Shown: positions 1-8,656, numbered from the stretch's first letter. The stretch: DNA of 64,000 nt from Candidatus Binatia bacterium (GCA_026004215.1 BPIR01000003.1:438879-502878); one strand, 5' to 3'. The notes: generated by a model from the sequence alone, not told the origin. Made by a program: numbers and translations.

Positions 1-39
1 AAAATGGCTACGCGGGCGCCGCTGTTTTCGCGCGCATAG
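1..39 (+). CDS. possible 3' end of an upstream gene (partial)
   Basis: Frame 1 is open from the window edge and stops with TAG at 37-39, encoding only KMATRAPLFSRA. The stop lies 13 bases before the next start, and the SD of that next gene begins within the stop region, as expected for an operon partner. The fragment is too short to identify. It could equally be 5' untranslated sequence. Confidence 0.3.
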   Translation, partial: KMATRAPLFSRA

Positions 40-52
40 AGGAGCGAGCCGC

Positions 53-1261
53 ATGCGGTTCTACGAGTTCGAGGCAAAACAACTCTTCAGTAAGTACGGC
101 ATTCCCCTCCCGGCTGGGTCCCGGGTGGCGCACTCTCCGGAAGAGGCCGCAACGATTGCAGAGGAAATCGGTGGGCCGGTCGTACTCAAGGCGCAGGTGC
201 TCACCGGTGGGAGGATGAAGGCCGGCGGGGTGTTGTTTGCGGACACGCCTTCTGAAGCGGCGCACGCGGCGGAGAAAATCCTGGGCTTGGTCATTAAAGG
301 CCACGTGCCTCGAGGGGTGCTCGTGGAAGCCAGGGCTCCAGTGGAACAAGAATATTACCTGGGTGTCACCTGGGATGGCTTTGCGCGGCTACCGGTGATG
401 GTTTTCAGTGACATGGGCGGCATTGACGTCGAGGAGGTGGCGGAGAAGCATCCCGAACATATCGCCAAGCGGCACTTCTCCACCATTTACCCCTTCTCCG
501 ACTACATGGCCAAAGAGCTCATCGCGTCTTTAGGCGTCAGTGGAACGAATTTACTGCGGCTCACGCATATCGCCGCACAGCTGGCGCGTGCGTTCCGAAA
601 CCACAGCCTCACCTTGGCGGAAATCAACCCTCTGGCACGTTTGAAAGACGGCCGTTTTGTGTGTCTCGATGGACACGTGGATTTGGAAGACGACGCGCGC
701 GAGTCGCAACGGCAGATCCTGCAGGAGTTGGGAATCGATCCCGCGGAAAAACGCCAGGCGCGGCCGCCGACAGAGTTTGAAATTCGGGGTGCCGAGATCG
801 ATGCTTCGGACCCCCGTGGCGTTGCGGGGAACGTTGTCGAGTTCGATGGCGATCTCGGATTGATCATCGGGGCTGGTGGAGGGTCGCTGACTCTGTTCGA
901 TGCGATTCGCAAACACGGTGGGCGGCCGGCAAACTACTGCGAGATCGGTGGTAACCCGAGCGTGGCGAAAACGTGCGCTTTGACCAAATTGATCTTGTCG
1001 AAGCCGGGCGTGAAAAAAATTGCCGTCATGATGAACGTGGTGTCGAACACCAGGGTGGACTTGGTGGCCCGCGGGGTCATCAAGGGCGTCTTGGAGTGCG
1101 GCTACAAGCCTTCGGAGAAAATTGCGATTTTCCGCATCCCGGGATCGTGGGAGTCGGAGGGCTTCAAGATTCTGAAGGATTACGGCGTGGATTATTGCGA
1201 TCGGACCGTGTCCATGTACGAAGCTGCGGGGCGGGCTGTAGCCAAGATGCGTGAGGGCTGA
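53..1261 (+). CDS. sucC: succinyl-CoA synthetase beta-like subunit (ADP-forming acid-CoA ligase)
   Basis: A 402-residue protein with an N-terminal ATP-grasp fold (about 1-210) and a C-terminal CoA-ligase domain (about 250-400). It pairs with the alpha subunit 2 bases downstream to form a carboxylic acid:CoA ligase, by family succinate or malate, working in the TCA cycle or C4-acid activation. A GAGGAG ribosome site at 39-44 supports the ATG. Start and length fit the family (SucC is about 388). Oddity: where classical SucC has a DVGGGA and NIFGGI pair of motifs, this protein reads EIGGNPSVAK (about 303-312) and NVVSNTRVD. It therefore belongs to a divergent clade and its acid substrate is uncertain. 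Gene symbol is by similarity only. Confidence 0.85.
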   Translation: MRFYEFEAKQLFSKYGIPLPAGSRVAHSPEEAATIAEEIGGPVVLKAQVLTGGRMKAGGVLFADTPSEAAHAAEKILGLVIKGHVPRGVLVEARAPVEQEYYLGVTWDGFARLPVMVFSDMGGIDVEEVAEKHPEHIAKRHFSTIYPFSDYMAKELIASLGVSGTNLLRLTHIAAQLARAFRNHSLTLAEINPLARLKDGRFVCLDGHVDLEDDARESQRQILQELGIDPAEKRQARPPTEFEIRGAEIDASDPRGVAGNVVEFDGDLGLIIGAGGGSLTLFDAIRKHGGRPANYCEIGGNPSVAKTCALTKLILSKPGVKKIAVMMNVVSNTRVDLVARGVIKGVLECGYKPSEKIAIFRIPGSWESEGFKILKDYGVDYCDRTVSMYEAAGRAVAKMREG

Positions 1262-1263
1262 AG

Positions 1264-2163
1264 ATGTCGATCCTAATTACGCGGGATACCACGTTCATTA
1301 TTCAAGGTATTACCGGCCGGGAAGCCGTGAACATGACTCGTGAGTGCCTCGATTACGGGTCGAAGATTGTCGGTGGTGTGACTCCCGGACGAGGTGGGCG
1401 GGAAGTGTACGGGGTTCCGGTATACGACACGGTGAGGGAGGTGACCGCCCGAACGCGCGTAGACGGTTCGGTTGTGGCGGTGCCTCCTGCGTTTACGCGG
1501 GACGCGGTGATGGAGGCCTTAGACGCCGGCATCAAGCTGATTGTCATCGTGACGGAAAGGATCCCGCGTTACGAGGTGGCGCAGATGGTCGAGATGGCGA
1601 AGCTAAAAGGCGCGCGCATCATTGGCCCGAACTGCTTGGGAATCTTGTCGCCGGATGAGGCGAAGATGGGCGGCCTGGGCGGCCGTGCGGAGGATGCTCG
1701 CAAGGCGTTCAAGAAAGGCTTTGTCGGGGTCATGTCGCGTAGCGGGGGAATGACAACGGAAATGTGCAATACGCTCAGCGCTGCTGGACTGGGACAGTCC
1801 ACGGCCGTGTCCATCGGAGGAGATCCCATCATTGGTTCGACGTACGCCGACTTGATGCCCCTCTTCGAAGCGGATCCGGAGACAAAGGCAATCGTGATTT
1901 ACTGCGAGCCCGGGGGGCGCATGGAGGCAGAACTGGCGCAATACGTCGTGGAAAAAAAGTCGCGGCTGCCGATCGTTGCCTTCATGGCCGGTCGTTTCAT
2001 GGACGAGATGCCGGGAATGCGTTTTGGGCATGCGGGAACGATTGTCGAAGGCAAGGCAGATACGACCGCGGAGAAGATTGCACGCATGGAGGCCGCGGGG
2101 ATTTCTGTTGCCGAACGCATCGAAGATATTCCCGGTATGGTCCAGCAACGTCTGGGTTTATAG
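1264..2163 (+). CDS. sucD: succinyl-CoA synthetase alpha-like subunit
   Basis: A 299-residue alpha subunit of an ADP-forming acid-CoA ligase. It has an N-terminal CoA-binding Rossmann domain (ITGREA near 16-21, GGVTPGRGG near 37-45), GPNCLG at 121-126, SRSGGMT at 158-164, and the phosphohistidine motif FGHAGT with His256 as the expected phosphorylated residue. It starts 2 bases after the beta-subunit stop, so the two are co-translated. Family knowledge: the His carries phosphate between the nucleotide site on beta and the acid/CoA site here. Succinate and malate are both possible substrates; the sequence alone does not settle this. Confidence 0.88.
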   Translation: MSILITRDTTFIIQGITGREAVNMTRECLDYGSKIVGGVTPGRGGREVYGVPVYDTVREVTARTRVDGSVVAVPPAFTRDAVMEALDAGIKLIVIVTERIPRYEVAQMVEMAKLKGARIIGPNCLGILSPDEAKMGGLGGRAEDARKAFKKGFVGVMSRSGGMTTEMCNTLSAAGLGQSTAVSIGGDPIIGSTYADLMPLFEADPETKAIVIYCEPGGRMEAELAQYVVEKKSRLPIVAFMAGRFMDEMPGMRFGHAGTIVEGKADTTAEKIARMEAAGISVAERIEDIPGMVQQRLGL

Positions 2164-2182
2164 CCAAGGAGGCAGCCCGCTC

Positions 2183-2428
2183 ATGGCTTTGTTCATCGAT
2201 GTCGAAGTCGATCCGAAAGTTGCCGCTGACTCGGAGTTAGCCCGCAAGCTTGTCGAGGTTTGTCCGGTCAATATCTTTGCCTTGGGAAAACAGGACAAGC
2301 TGGAAGTTGTGGAAAAGAACCTCGACGAGTGTACGCTGTGCGAATTATGTCTTGCTGTAGCCGCACCCGGAAGCGTGAAGGTCAAGAAGCTTTACGGCGA
2401 ACGCGAAGTGCTGGTGCGGCGTGAATAG
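2183..2428 (+). CDS. ferredoxin-like 4Fe-4S protein (single cluster)
   Basis: An 81-residue protein with one Cys in a CPVNIF motif (about 29-34) and three in CTLCELC (about 54-60), which together can hold one [4Fe-4S] cluster. The arrangement resembles the ferredoxin-like insert of archaeal RNA polymerase subunit D rather than a two-cluster ferredoxin. The ATG at 2183 follows a strong AAGGAGG at 2166-2172. It lies 19 bases after the ligase alpha gene and is probably co-transcribed, so it may be a redox or structural partner of that enzyme; this is inference. No other Cys pair is present. Confidence 0.7.
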   Translation: MALFIDVEVDPKVAADSELARKLVEVCPVNIFALGKQDKLEVVEKNLDECTLCELCLAVAAPGSVKVKKLYGEREVLVRRE

Positions 2429-2469
2429 ACGGGGCGCGGCCCGCTCGATTGGCCCGCGGCGAGAGAGGC

Positions 2470-3765
2470 TTACTCTAGACGCGACAGTGTTCCCTGTTCG
2501 TCGGCCACGAATAAGATGGGGGTTTGCTGGGTTGCACTTACCGCAATGGCGTTTCGAATCGGAGCCCCCAATGGTACCGCAAGCACCGCCCCTGGGGCGT
2601 TGCCCGAGTCCTCGATCAAATAGAGATTGCCGTTCGTATTCCCGATAACAATGGTGCGAGCATCGCCGTGGTCGAGCACCACAGGGCTGGCCACGAACTC
2701 GCTGTGCGCCGCCCACGACCACACCACGGCCCCAGTTTGGGTGTCAATCGCGAAGAGATCGCCCTCGGTTGTCGCCAGGTAAAGTCGATCTTTGGCAAGG
2801 GCAGGGCTGCCGACCACGGATGGGCTGCGTCCCGAGGCGTCACTCGAGATCGGGATCGCGTATAATAACGTGCCATTTGGAGCTACCTTGAACAGGCGTG
2901 CATTGCTGTCCAGAGCGTAAATCGCCTTTACCGCTGTGGGCTCTTCGGTGTCGACCTCGATGACCGGGCCGTTGCGCAAAGGGGCGGAGAGGCTGATACT
3001 CCACAAAAGAAATCCGTCGCTTCGCTCCATCCGCAGCAGGCGGTCGTCGCCGCCGTACACCACTTCGCCTGCCGGCGTCACGGCAGGGGCACTGGTCACC
3101 GGAGCAATGCTAGTGTTGACGAATCGGGTCACCCCGTTCGGGCAAATTCCGTACAGCGCTCGCGCTGCTGATGTGGCGTACACCGTTCCATCCGTCGGAT
3201 GCAGGGCGGGAGCAATTCCTGTAGCCCCGCCCGTGTTGAGTGGCCACACTTGTGCTTGGGGTGTACCAGTGTGTGTGATGCCGTACACAAAACCGAGGTC
3301 GCTACCGAAAAAAAGGACCTCGCCCTCCTGTCGGGTAGCGACCAGAACTGTACTCTGAATTCTCGACGTGGTCGTAAAGGTAAATTCGGTTTCGGGAAGC
3401 TCTGTCAGGGTCGTACTATCGAGGGCGAACAGCCGCCCCGAAGAACTGCCAATGTAAACACGCCCGTCCTTTTTTGCGTTCCCTGCGGGGCCGTTCCCAA
3501 GCACCGGCCCCGCAGAAAATCCGCCCCCCGTAGGGTCACGGAACTGGGCGGTGACGCGAAGATCTACGCCTGGCCTCGGGACGGCAATGGAGCCGCTATT
3601 TTGCAAGTCGCGCTGGAATTTGGGCCAACTCGACTCGGCCAAGCGCGCAGGGTTGGCGAAGCTGCAACGAATTCCATTGCTCGAGCTGCAGCTCCCCAGC
3701 GTAGAGGCCACAGTCACCACCAGAGCCGACAGTAACGCTTGGGTTTGTCGCCTCAGGACGCGCAT
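2470..3765 (-). CDS. PQQ-like beta-propeller lipoprotein
   Basis: A 431-residue secreted lipoprotein. The signal peptide ends in a lipobox LGSC with Cys26 as the lipidated residue. The rest carries repeated blades of the PQQ/WD40-like type: short stretches such as GRVYIGSSSGRLFALD, GTVYATS, LYLATTEGDLFAID and GNLYLIED, each reading 'display value, compare, show'. No enzymatic residues are evident; similar proteins are outer-membrane assembly or cell-surface propellers of unknown role. Its ATG overlaps the stop of the upstream propeller lipoprotein by one base (TAATG), so translation is coupled. The two are tandem paralogues. Confidence 0.8.
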   Translation of the reverse strand: MRVLRRQTQALLSALVVTVASTLGSCSSSNGIRCSFANPARLAESSWPKFQRDLQNSGSIAVPRPGVDLRVTAQFRDPTGGGFSAGPVLGNGPAGNAKKDGRVYIGSSSGRLFALDSTTLTELPETEFTFTTTSRIQSTVLVATRQEGEVLFFGSDLGFVYGITHTGTPQAQVWPLNTGGATGIAPALHPTDGTVYATSAARALYGICPNGVTRFVNTSIAPVTSAPAVTPAGEVVYGGDDRLLRMERSDGFLLWSISLSAPLRNGPVIEVDTEEPTAVKAIYALDSNARLFKVAPNGTLLYAIPISSDASGRSPSVVGSPALAKDRLYLATTEGDLFAIDTQTGAVVWSWAAHSEFVASPVVLDHGDARTIVIGNTNGNLYLIEDSGNAPGAVLAVPLGAPIRNAIAVSATQQTPILFVADEQGTLSRLE

Positions 3766-5249
3766 TACGGAGCTCCGATTCTGTAGAGGTAGCCATCATC
3801 CGCCCCCACCCATATTGTCCCGTCGCTACCCAGTGCTGGAGACGAACGGATGGGAACCCCTGGGGCTAGTGGGATGGGAGGCCAGGCGGAAAGACCAGCG
3901 GTGTTGTGAATCGCGTAGAGAGTGCCATTGGTGCTCCCGAAAACAAGATAAGAATCCACGGAAAGCGCAGGGCTGGACAGCACTTCGCCATCGATCGCTT
4001 GTTGCACGTCTCCCGTCGGTACCTCGCGGCCGTCCCGCGCGTCTAGAACAAACAGCCGGCCATCTCGGGTGAAGCCAAATAAATCAGTGACCAGTGTCAG
4101 GGGCGTAACCGTCGGAGTGGCCGTCGGTGTCGGGGTAGAGGTGGATGTACCCGCAAGGGGGCTCGGAGCGGTCACACTGATTTCAGGGGTTGTTGTGGGC
4201 GTTGGTGTAGCCGTGGTGGTAGGCGTCGGCGTTTCCGGCGAGGGCGCCAGCCCCGGAATGCCTAGTGCGAGCGACGAGGCCAAGCGTGCAGGAGCCAGGT
4301 TGCGACTCCACAGGATTGTGCCGTCGGTCACTTTCAGAGCGACAACGCTTCCTGACGTCGTGTACGCAAATACCGATGGGCCGGACGTGATCGGAGCCAG
4401 TGGAGTGGGTGTCTCGGCATCCGAAAACGGACCGATGAAGGTCCTCCAGGTGTTCTCTCCGCCCAGCAAAACGGCGAGTGCGTGCAGCCAGCCATCCGCG
4501 CTGCCCACCAACAGCGTAGAACCCTGGCCCAAGGCTGCTGCGGTGATGAACGGGCTCGGGTACACGGCGGTGCGAGGGTAGGTCCAAAGCAGTTCTCCAC
4601 TGGTGGAAATCGAAAAGACCAAGCCCGATTCCGTAGAGCTGCCCGCCGTGCGCACCACTGCCGGTGCAAACAATTGTACCACCTTGCCAGTGGCCACATG
4701 GAGCAAGAGGGTGACTGGCGCGGGGAAGCGCACCTCGACGAGGTCCGCGCGCGCCCGTGCGGCGTCGAAACACAGCGTGCAGACCGCTTGGTTTCGATGG
4801 TCTTCGAATGCGTAAATGCGCCCGCGCTCGGACCCGAAGTATGCCACCACCGTACCGTTGGGAGGAGCGAACAACGTTGGCGAAGACAAAGTCCGCCCGA
4901 TGGAATTGTCATCTTGGGGGCAGAGTTCGCACGTCTGCGTTCGCCATTTTACTTCTCCGGAGCCATTCACCGCCAAAAGAGTGCCGCCTGTGCTCAACGC
5001 ATACGCTCCGCCGTCGATACCGAGCACGGGGGAAGCAATCACTGCGGAGTATGGTTCCACAGGGTCGACGGGGACGCGAATGGGTTGCGAGCGGGGGCTC
5101 CCGGCGCGTCCGACGCCTGCACCCGTGTGCGCGGTATCGTGACGAAATCTCGGCCACGGCGAGGAGGGAGCGACGCTGGTCCCAGATCCTCCGGAACTAC
5201 ATCCGAGCATCAGAGCGAGCAGGAGTACGGCGAGGATGGACTTTCTCAT
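3765..5249 (-). CDS. PQQ-like beta-propeller lipoprotein with Thr-Pro-rich linker
   Basis: A 494-residue lipoprotein; signal peptide MRKSILAVLLLALMLGC with Cys17 as the lipidation site. Propeller blades of PQQ type flank a low-complexity Thr/Pro segment (about residues 336-389) that splits the propeller. N- and C-terminal blades include GGAYALSTGG, GRIYAFEDH, GRLFVLDARDG and GTLYAIHN. It heads a two-gene unit with the downstream propeller lipoprotein and starts 13 bases after the methyltransferase stop. The TP-rich segment resembles linkers in the FG-GAP protein at 21.3-25.7 kb. No catalytic function can be assigned. Confidence 0.8.
   Translation of the reverse strand: MRKSILAVLLLALMLGCSSGGSGTSVAPSSPWPRFRHDTAHTGAGVGRAGSPRSQPIRVPVDPVEPYSAVIASPVLGIDGGAYALSTGGTLLAVNGSGEVKWRTQTCELCPQDDNSIGRTLSSPTLFAPPNGTVVAYFGSERGRIYAFEDHRNQAVCTLCFDAARARADLVEVRFPAPVTLLLHVATGKVVQLFAPAVVRTAGSSTESGLVFSISTSGELLWTYPRTAVYPSPFITAAALGQGSTLLVGSADGWLHALAVLLGGENTWRTFIGPFSDAETPTPLAPITSGPSVFAYTTSGSVVALKVTDGTILWSRNLAPARLASSLALGIPGLAPSPETPTPTTTATPTPTTTPEISVTAPSPLAGTSTSTPTPTATPTVTPLTLVTDLFGFTRDGRLFVLDARDGREVPTGDVQQAIDGEVLSSPALSVDSYLVFGSTNGTLYAIHNTAGLSAWPPIPLAPGVPIRSSPALGSDGTIWVGADDGYLYRIGAP
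4082..4245 (-). repeat. Thr-Pro-rich low-complexity segment
   Basis: Imperfect repeats of ACn-CCn codons encode alternating Thr and Pro with occasional Ser and Val inside the propeller lipoprotein. This composition is typical of extended surface linkers. Repeat slippage would be tolerated here without loss of frame when units of 3 or 6 bases change. Confidence 0.75.
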
Positions 5250-5261
5250 GCAGGGCTCCCT

Positions 5262-5852
5262 TTAGTGCTCGGTAGCGCAGCGCTGCCTTCTCAAAGGACG
5301 TCGGGCCACAAGCCGGGCAAGATAGGCAGGAGGAGCCTCGTCCAGCAAGCCCTCTTCGTAGAAAACAACTTCAAAATCACAAAACCTGGCAAAAAGTTCT
5401 CCGGGTTCGAGTAAGTGGTGTGGGTTGGTCGGATGGCCGATTGTTTGTTGATCCTTCAGGAAGGTTTCATAGATCAGGACTGCGCCCGGGCGTAAAGTCT
5501 GCCGCAGCGCATCGAATAGCGACCGTTGGAGGTAACGAACAACGACGACCCCACCGTAGTAGTGGCGAGGAAGGGGAAACGCTTCGAGGTCCGCTTGGAT
5601 GGCGACCACGGGTAGCCCTTCGCTTTGGGCGCTTTGCCTCACGCGAACGAGGGCGTTGTGCGCAATATCAATGACGTGAACGGTGAGCCCCCGGCGTGCC
5701 AGGTAAAGCGCATTCCGCCCGTCGCCTCCGGCAACGTCTAGCACGGGCGAACGGAGACAATGGGCCCAGTCGATTAAAAAGCGCGATGGAGCTGCCGGTG
5801 TGGCACTCTTGCGACTGTAGCGTTCCTCCCATTTGAGTCTATCGCCGGACAC
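5262..5852 (-). CDS. class I SAM-dependent methyltransferase (TehB-like)
   Basis: A 196-residue Rossmann-fold methyltransferase. Motif I reads VLDVAGGDGRN (about 37-47) and binds S-adenosylmethionine. An acidic residue at the end of strand 2 (VIDIAHN) and a motif near QADLEAFPLP complete the site. The family includes tellurite-resistance TehB and small-molecule methylases, but the substrate here is unknown. It sits between the ComF-like gene (16 bases upstream) and the propeller lipoproteins on the same strand and may be co-transcribed with ComF. Confidence 0.75.
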   Translation of the reverse strand: MSGDRLKWEERYSRKSATPAAPSRFLIDWAHCLRSPVLDVAGGDGRNALYLARRGLTVHVIDIAHNALVRVRQSAQSEGLPVVAIQADLEAFPLPRHYYGGVVVVRYLQRSLFDALRQTLRPGAVLIYETFLKDQQTIGHPTNPHHLLEPGELFARFCDFEVVFYEEGLLDEAPPAYLARLVARRPLRRQRCATEH

Positions 5853-5868
5853 AGTTCCCTATCGACTT

Positions 5869-6591
5869 TCATCCTAACGCCACGCGTGCCAGCACCAAGA
5901 CGTCGATTTTGGCTGCTCCCGCTTTCCGGAGCGCGACGCTGCACTCGTGGGCTGTGGCACCGGTTGTCATCACATCGTCAACCAAAAGAACGGCTGCACC
6001 GTTGATTCGTGCGGCAAAGTCCCGCTGCACCCGAAATGCCCCGCGCACGTTGGCCTGGCGCTCGCGGCGGCCGAGTTCGGCCTGCGGTAGCGTCGCTCGC
6101 ACCCGTTCGAGGAGGGTCGGGGCGAGATGGGTACCCGAGCTCAAATAGCGGGCTAAAAGCAGAGACTGATTGAACCCCCGCCACCGCAGCCGTTCCAGAC
6201 TCAACGGAACCGGAGCGAGCCAGTCGTAGTCCGAAGGGTTCCACGGACACCCGTAACGCAGGAGTTCCGCTAAAGGCCCAGCCAACGACGGAATACGGCC
6301 GTATTTGAAGCGAGCGATGGCGCGCGGGAGGGCGCTCGAGTGGTCGTCGTGCCGGTAAATGAAGGCAGCCCGAGCGCGGTCGAACGCTGGCGGGCGCCGC
6401 ACACATCGACCACAGTGGCTGGAATGATTCGGAGAGGCCAAAGGCAAGCCGCAGCAAGCGCAACAAGCGTGGCCGCTGGCACGCAGCGTAGTCGAGCACT
6501 GGGAGCAAAAAGGAAAGTCATGGTCGCTGATGGATTCGCAGGAGGCACACACCCGCGGGTACAAGACGTCTCGAACCAGCCTACCAAGCAT
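5869..6591 (-). CDS. comF: ComF family phosphoribosyltransferase-like protein
   Basis: A 240-residue ComF-type protein. The N-terminus has a zinc-ribbon-like cluster of Cys pairs (CASC 15-18, CSQC 29-32, CCACC 43-47, CGRC 60-63). A type I PRTase domain follows with the PRPP-binding loop VLLVDDVMTTGA at about 201-212. In naturally competent bacteria ComF assists DNA uptake; elsewhere its substrate is unclear. The frame stays open far upstream, but that part is antisense to the PKD gene, so I chose the ATG at 6589-6591, which gives the usual length and N-terminus. Confidence 0.8.
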   Translation of the reverse strand: MLGRLVRDVLYPRVCASCESISDHDFPFCSQCSTTLRASGHACCACCGLPLASPNHSSHCGRCVRRPPAFDRARAAFIYRHDDHSSALPRAIARFKYGRIPSLAGPLAELLRYGCPWNPSDYDWLAPVPLSLERLRWRGFNQSLLLARYLSSGTHLAPTLLERVRATLPQAELGRRERQANVRGAFRVQRDFAARINGAAVLLVDDVMTTGATAHECSVALRKAGAAKIDVLVLARVALG

Positions 6592-6781
6592 GCGCACCAC
6601 AATAGAGTACGAAAGTGTTCGCGCTCCGAAAAGACACCTTGGAGCGAGTCGAGGTACCACGCCGGACGTGTCCGGTGGCCAGCGCATACGCGATGCTTGC
6701 GGGTGGCGGTTCTGTCGAGTAGAAGCGCTGCACTTTTTAGTTGCACAATATAGCTCGTAAGAGTTGGTAGCGGAGGAAACC

Positions 6782-7207
6782 ATGAGGCAACGAGGTTGGA
6801 TTATCTTGGCGCTGATTTGCTTTGCGCCTATGGCCCGAGGTGTGGAGAAGCCCTTAGAGGCGGAACAGACTCCCCAGGCGAGCCCCGCTCCGCCCAAACC
6901 GGCTGTGCCACCGACATTGAGCGCTGAGGACCTCGACCTTCTGAAGAAGATCCTTTTCACTATCGAGGCAGAGCCCGATAGCGGCGAGGCGCCACTCAAA
7001 GTGAAGTTTACGGTGGACCTCCTCGGTGAAGAACTGAAAAAGCCGCGTTTCCACTGGGACTTTGGTGACGGTACGACCTCGAAGGAGCGTAGCCCCACGC
7101 ACACGTATAAAAAACCCGGAGAGTACAAGGCTTCGTGTCGCATTGACGATGTGGATGACCGCTGGGGGCGCGACGAATTGACCATTTTCGTAGACCCGAA
7201 AGAGTAG
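6782..7207 (+). CDS. secreted PKD-domain protein
   Basis: A 141-residue protein with a signal peptide (about 1-20, hydrophobic WIILALICFAPMA) and one PKD-like Ig domain (about 50-138). The domain shows the hallmark WDFGDGTTS and HTYKKPGEY motifs. PKD domains mediate surface protein interactions; nothing else is attached here, so it may be an exported binding or stability factor. The ATG at 6782 is chosen because GGAGG at 6772-6776 is correctly spaced; a TTG 18 bases upstream is less likely. It is divergent from comF. Confidence 0.75.
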   Translation: MRQRGWIILALICFAPMARGVEKPLEAEQTPQASPAPPKPAVPPTLSAEDLDLLKKILFTIEAEPDSGEAPLKVKFTVDLLGEELKKPRFHWDFGDGTTSKERSPTHTYKKPGEYKASCRIDDVDDRWGRDELTIFVDPKE

Positions 7208-7267
7208 CGCCCGAGAGGTCGCTCGTTTCCCTTTGACTGCGGTTCCGGTTGGCCCCATAAAAAGAGC

Positions 7268-7444
7268 ATGAACGCTTTCAAGCGATTTGTGCTGGGCTTC
7301 GCTGTTGGGGTGGGCGTGATGTATTGGGTGCTCCACCACGGAGAAAGCACTTGGGGTGAGGCGTGGTCATGGCTCAACAAAAATGCCTCGACGTACCGTG
7401 GCGATGCGGCTCATGAAAGGGCGCGGGAGATTCTGGGGGACTGA
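7268..7444 (+). CDS. small single-pass membrane protein, 58 residues
   Basis: A 58-codon reading frame lies between the PKD gene and the CoA-transferase. It begins MNAFKRFVLGFAVGVGVMYW, a short basic start followed by a Gly-rich hydrophobic helix (about 7-20), then a polar tail with several acidic and basic residues ending REILGD. This is typical of small inner-membrane proteins of the YtxH type. The ribosome site is weak (AAAGAG). It ends 15 bases before the next start. No family is recognised; coding status rests on composition and placement. Confidence 0.5.
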   Translation: MNAFKRFVLGFAVGVGVMYWVLHHGESTWGEAWSWLNKNASTYRGDAAHERAREILGD

Positions 7445-7459
7445 AAGTCTGAGATTGCC

Positions 7460-8653
7460 GTGAATGGGCCGTTGCACGGGGTGCGGGTTGTCGACTTGAC
7501 ACGTGTCGTGGCTGGTCCGTACGCCACGATGCTTCTAGCCGACCTTGGCGCCGAAGTGATCAAAATCGAGCTTCCGGTCAAGGGCGACGATGGGCGTTAT
7601 GGCTATCCGTCCGTCCAGGGAGTGCCGCTGGCATTCGCGGCTTTGAATCGGAACAAAAAAGGGATTACCCTTGATGTACGCAAGGAGGCGGGGAAGCAAA
7701 TACTGGTCAAGCTGGTTGGCCAAGCCGACGTGCTCGTGGAAAACTTCGCGGCGGGAACGATGGAAAAGTGGGGGCTGGGATATGAGCAATTAAAGGCGCA
7801 TAACCCCCGACTGATTTACGCTGCTCTATCGGGGTTCGGGCAGACTGGGCCTTACGCGAAGCGTACGAGTTACGACATCATCGCTCAAGCAATGGGTGGC
7901 CTGATGAGCCTGACCGGCTTTGCCGAGGGACCACCAGTGCGCGGAGGGGGCGCCTTGGGAGATTTTATCGGCGGATTGTTCACGGCTTTCGCGATCGTGT
8001 GCGCCCTTCGAGCGCGGGACCAATTTGGGATCGGGCAGTTTGTCGAGGTTTCGAACATGGACGCAATTTTGAGTATGACGGACAACTGGCTGACCCTGGC
8101 GGCTCTGACGGGACAAAAACCCCCCCGGCTGGGCAACCAGCACCCGTTTACCGCACCATATGATTGTTTCCAGGCGCGAGACGGATGGGTGGTGATCGCG
8201 GTGGGCAACAGCGCATTGTTTCGAACATTGATGGCCGCGATCGGGCGGCCGGAGTTGGGCCGGGACCCGCGCTTCAAGACACCGCAATCTCGACTGGAAA
8301 ACCGGCAGCAAGTGCATGCCGTGGTTCAAAGTTGGGTGAGTCAGCGCACCGTCGAGGAGGTGTTGGATGTACTCGGGCCGGAGGGGGCGAACATCCCTTG
8401 CGCCCGGGTGATGGAGATGCAAGATCTGCTGAGCGATCCTCACGTCTTGGCTCGAGAAATGGTTGTGGAGGTTCCGGATGCGGTGTTGGGGACCGTGCCG
8501 GTCACGGGGATTCCGGTGAAATTTTCAGAGACGCCCGGGGAGATTCGCTCGTTAGGGCCAAGACTAGGACAGCACAACCCTGAAGTCTATGGTGAAATGC
8601 TCGGACTCAGCGAAGCGGAGTTGGAGCAGTTGCGCCGAGATGGAGTAATTTGA
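7460..8653 (+). CDS. class III CoA-transferase (CaiB/BaiF family)
   Basis: A 397-residue enzyme that moves CoA between acyl-CoA and a free acid. N-terminal VVDLTRVVAGPYATMLLADLG and the GD motif GALGDFIGG, with Asp168 as the expected catalytic nucleophile forming an aspartyl-CoA thioester, are intact. The GTG start at 7460 matches the family N-terminus. The substrate is unknown; it is one of four members of this family in the window. The 3-base gap to greA suggests the two share a transcript, an unusual partnership. Confidence 0.85.
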   Translation: MNGPLHGVRVVDLTRVVAGPYATMLLADLGAEVIKIELPVKGDDGRYGYPSVQGVPLAFAALNRNKKGITLDVRKEAGKQILVKLVGQADVLVENFAAGTMEKWGLGYEQLKAHNPRLIYAALSGFGQTGPYAKRTSYDIIAQAMGGLMSLTGFAEGPPVRGGGALGDFIGGLFTAFAIVCALRARDQFGIGQFVEVSNMDAILSMTDNWLTLAALTGQKPPRLGNQHPFTAPYDCFQARDGWVVIAVGNSALFRTLMAAIGRPELGRDPRFKTPQSRLENRQQVHAVVQSWVSQRTVEEVLDVLGPEGANIPCARVMEMQDLLSDPHVLAREMVVEVPDAVLGTVPVTGIPVKFSETPGEIRSLGPRLGQHNPEVYGEMLGLSEAELEQLRRDGVI

Positions 8654-8656
8654 CCT

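Noticed and set aside
4482..5414. A 310-codon plus-strand frame opposite the propeller lipoprotein.
   Set aside because: Antisense shadow with Arg-rich composition and no ribosome site; the minus-strand frame has signal peptide and propeller motifs.
6592..7380. Upstream extension of the ComF-like frame to 503 residues.
   Set aside because: The extension is antisense to the PKD gene and lacks ComF similarity; the ATG at 6591 gives normal length.
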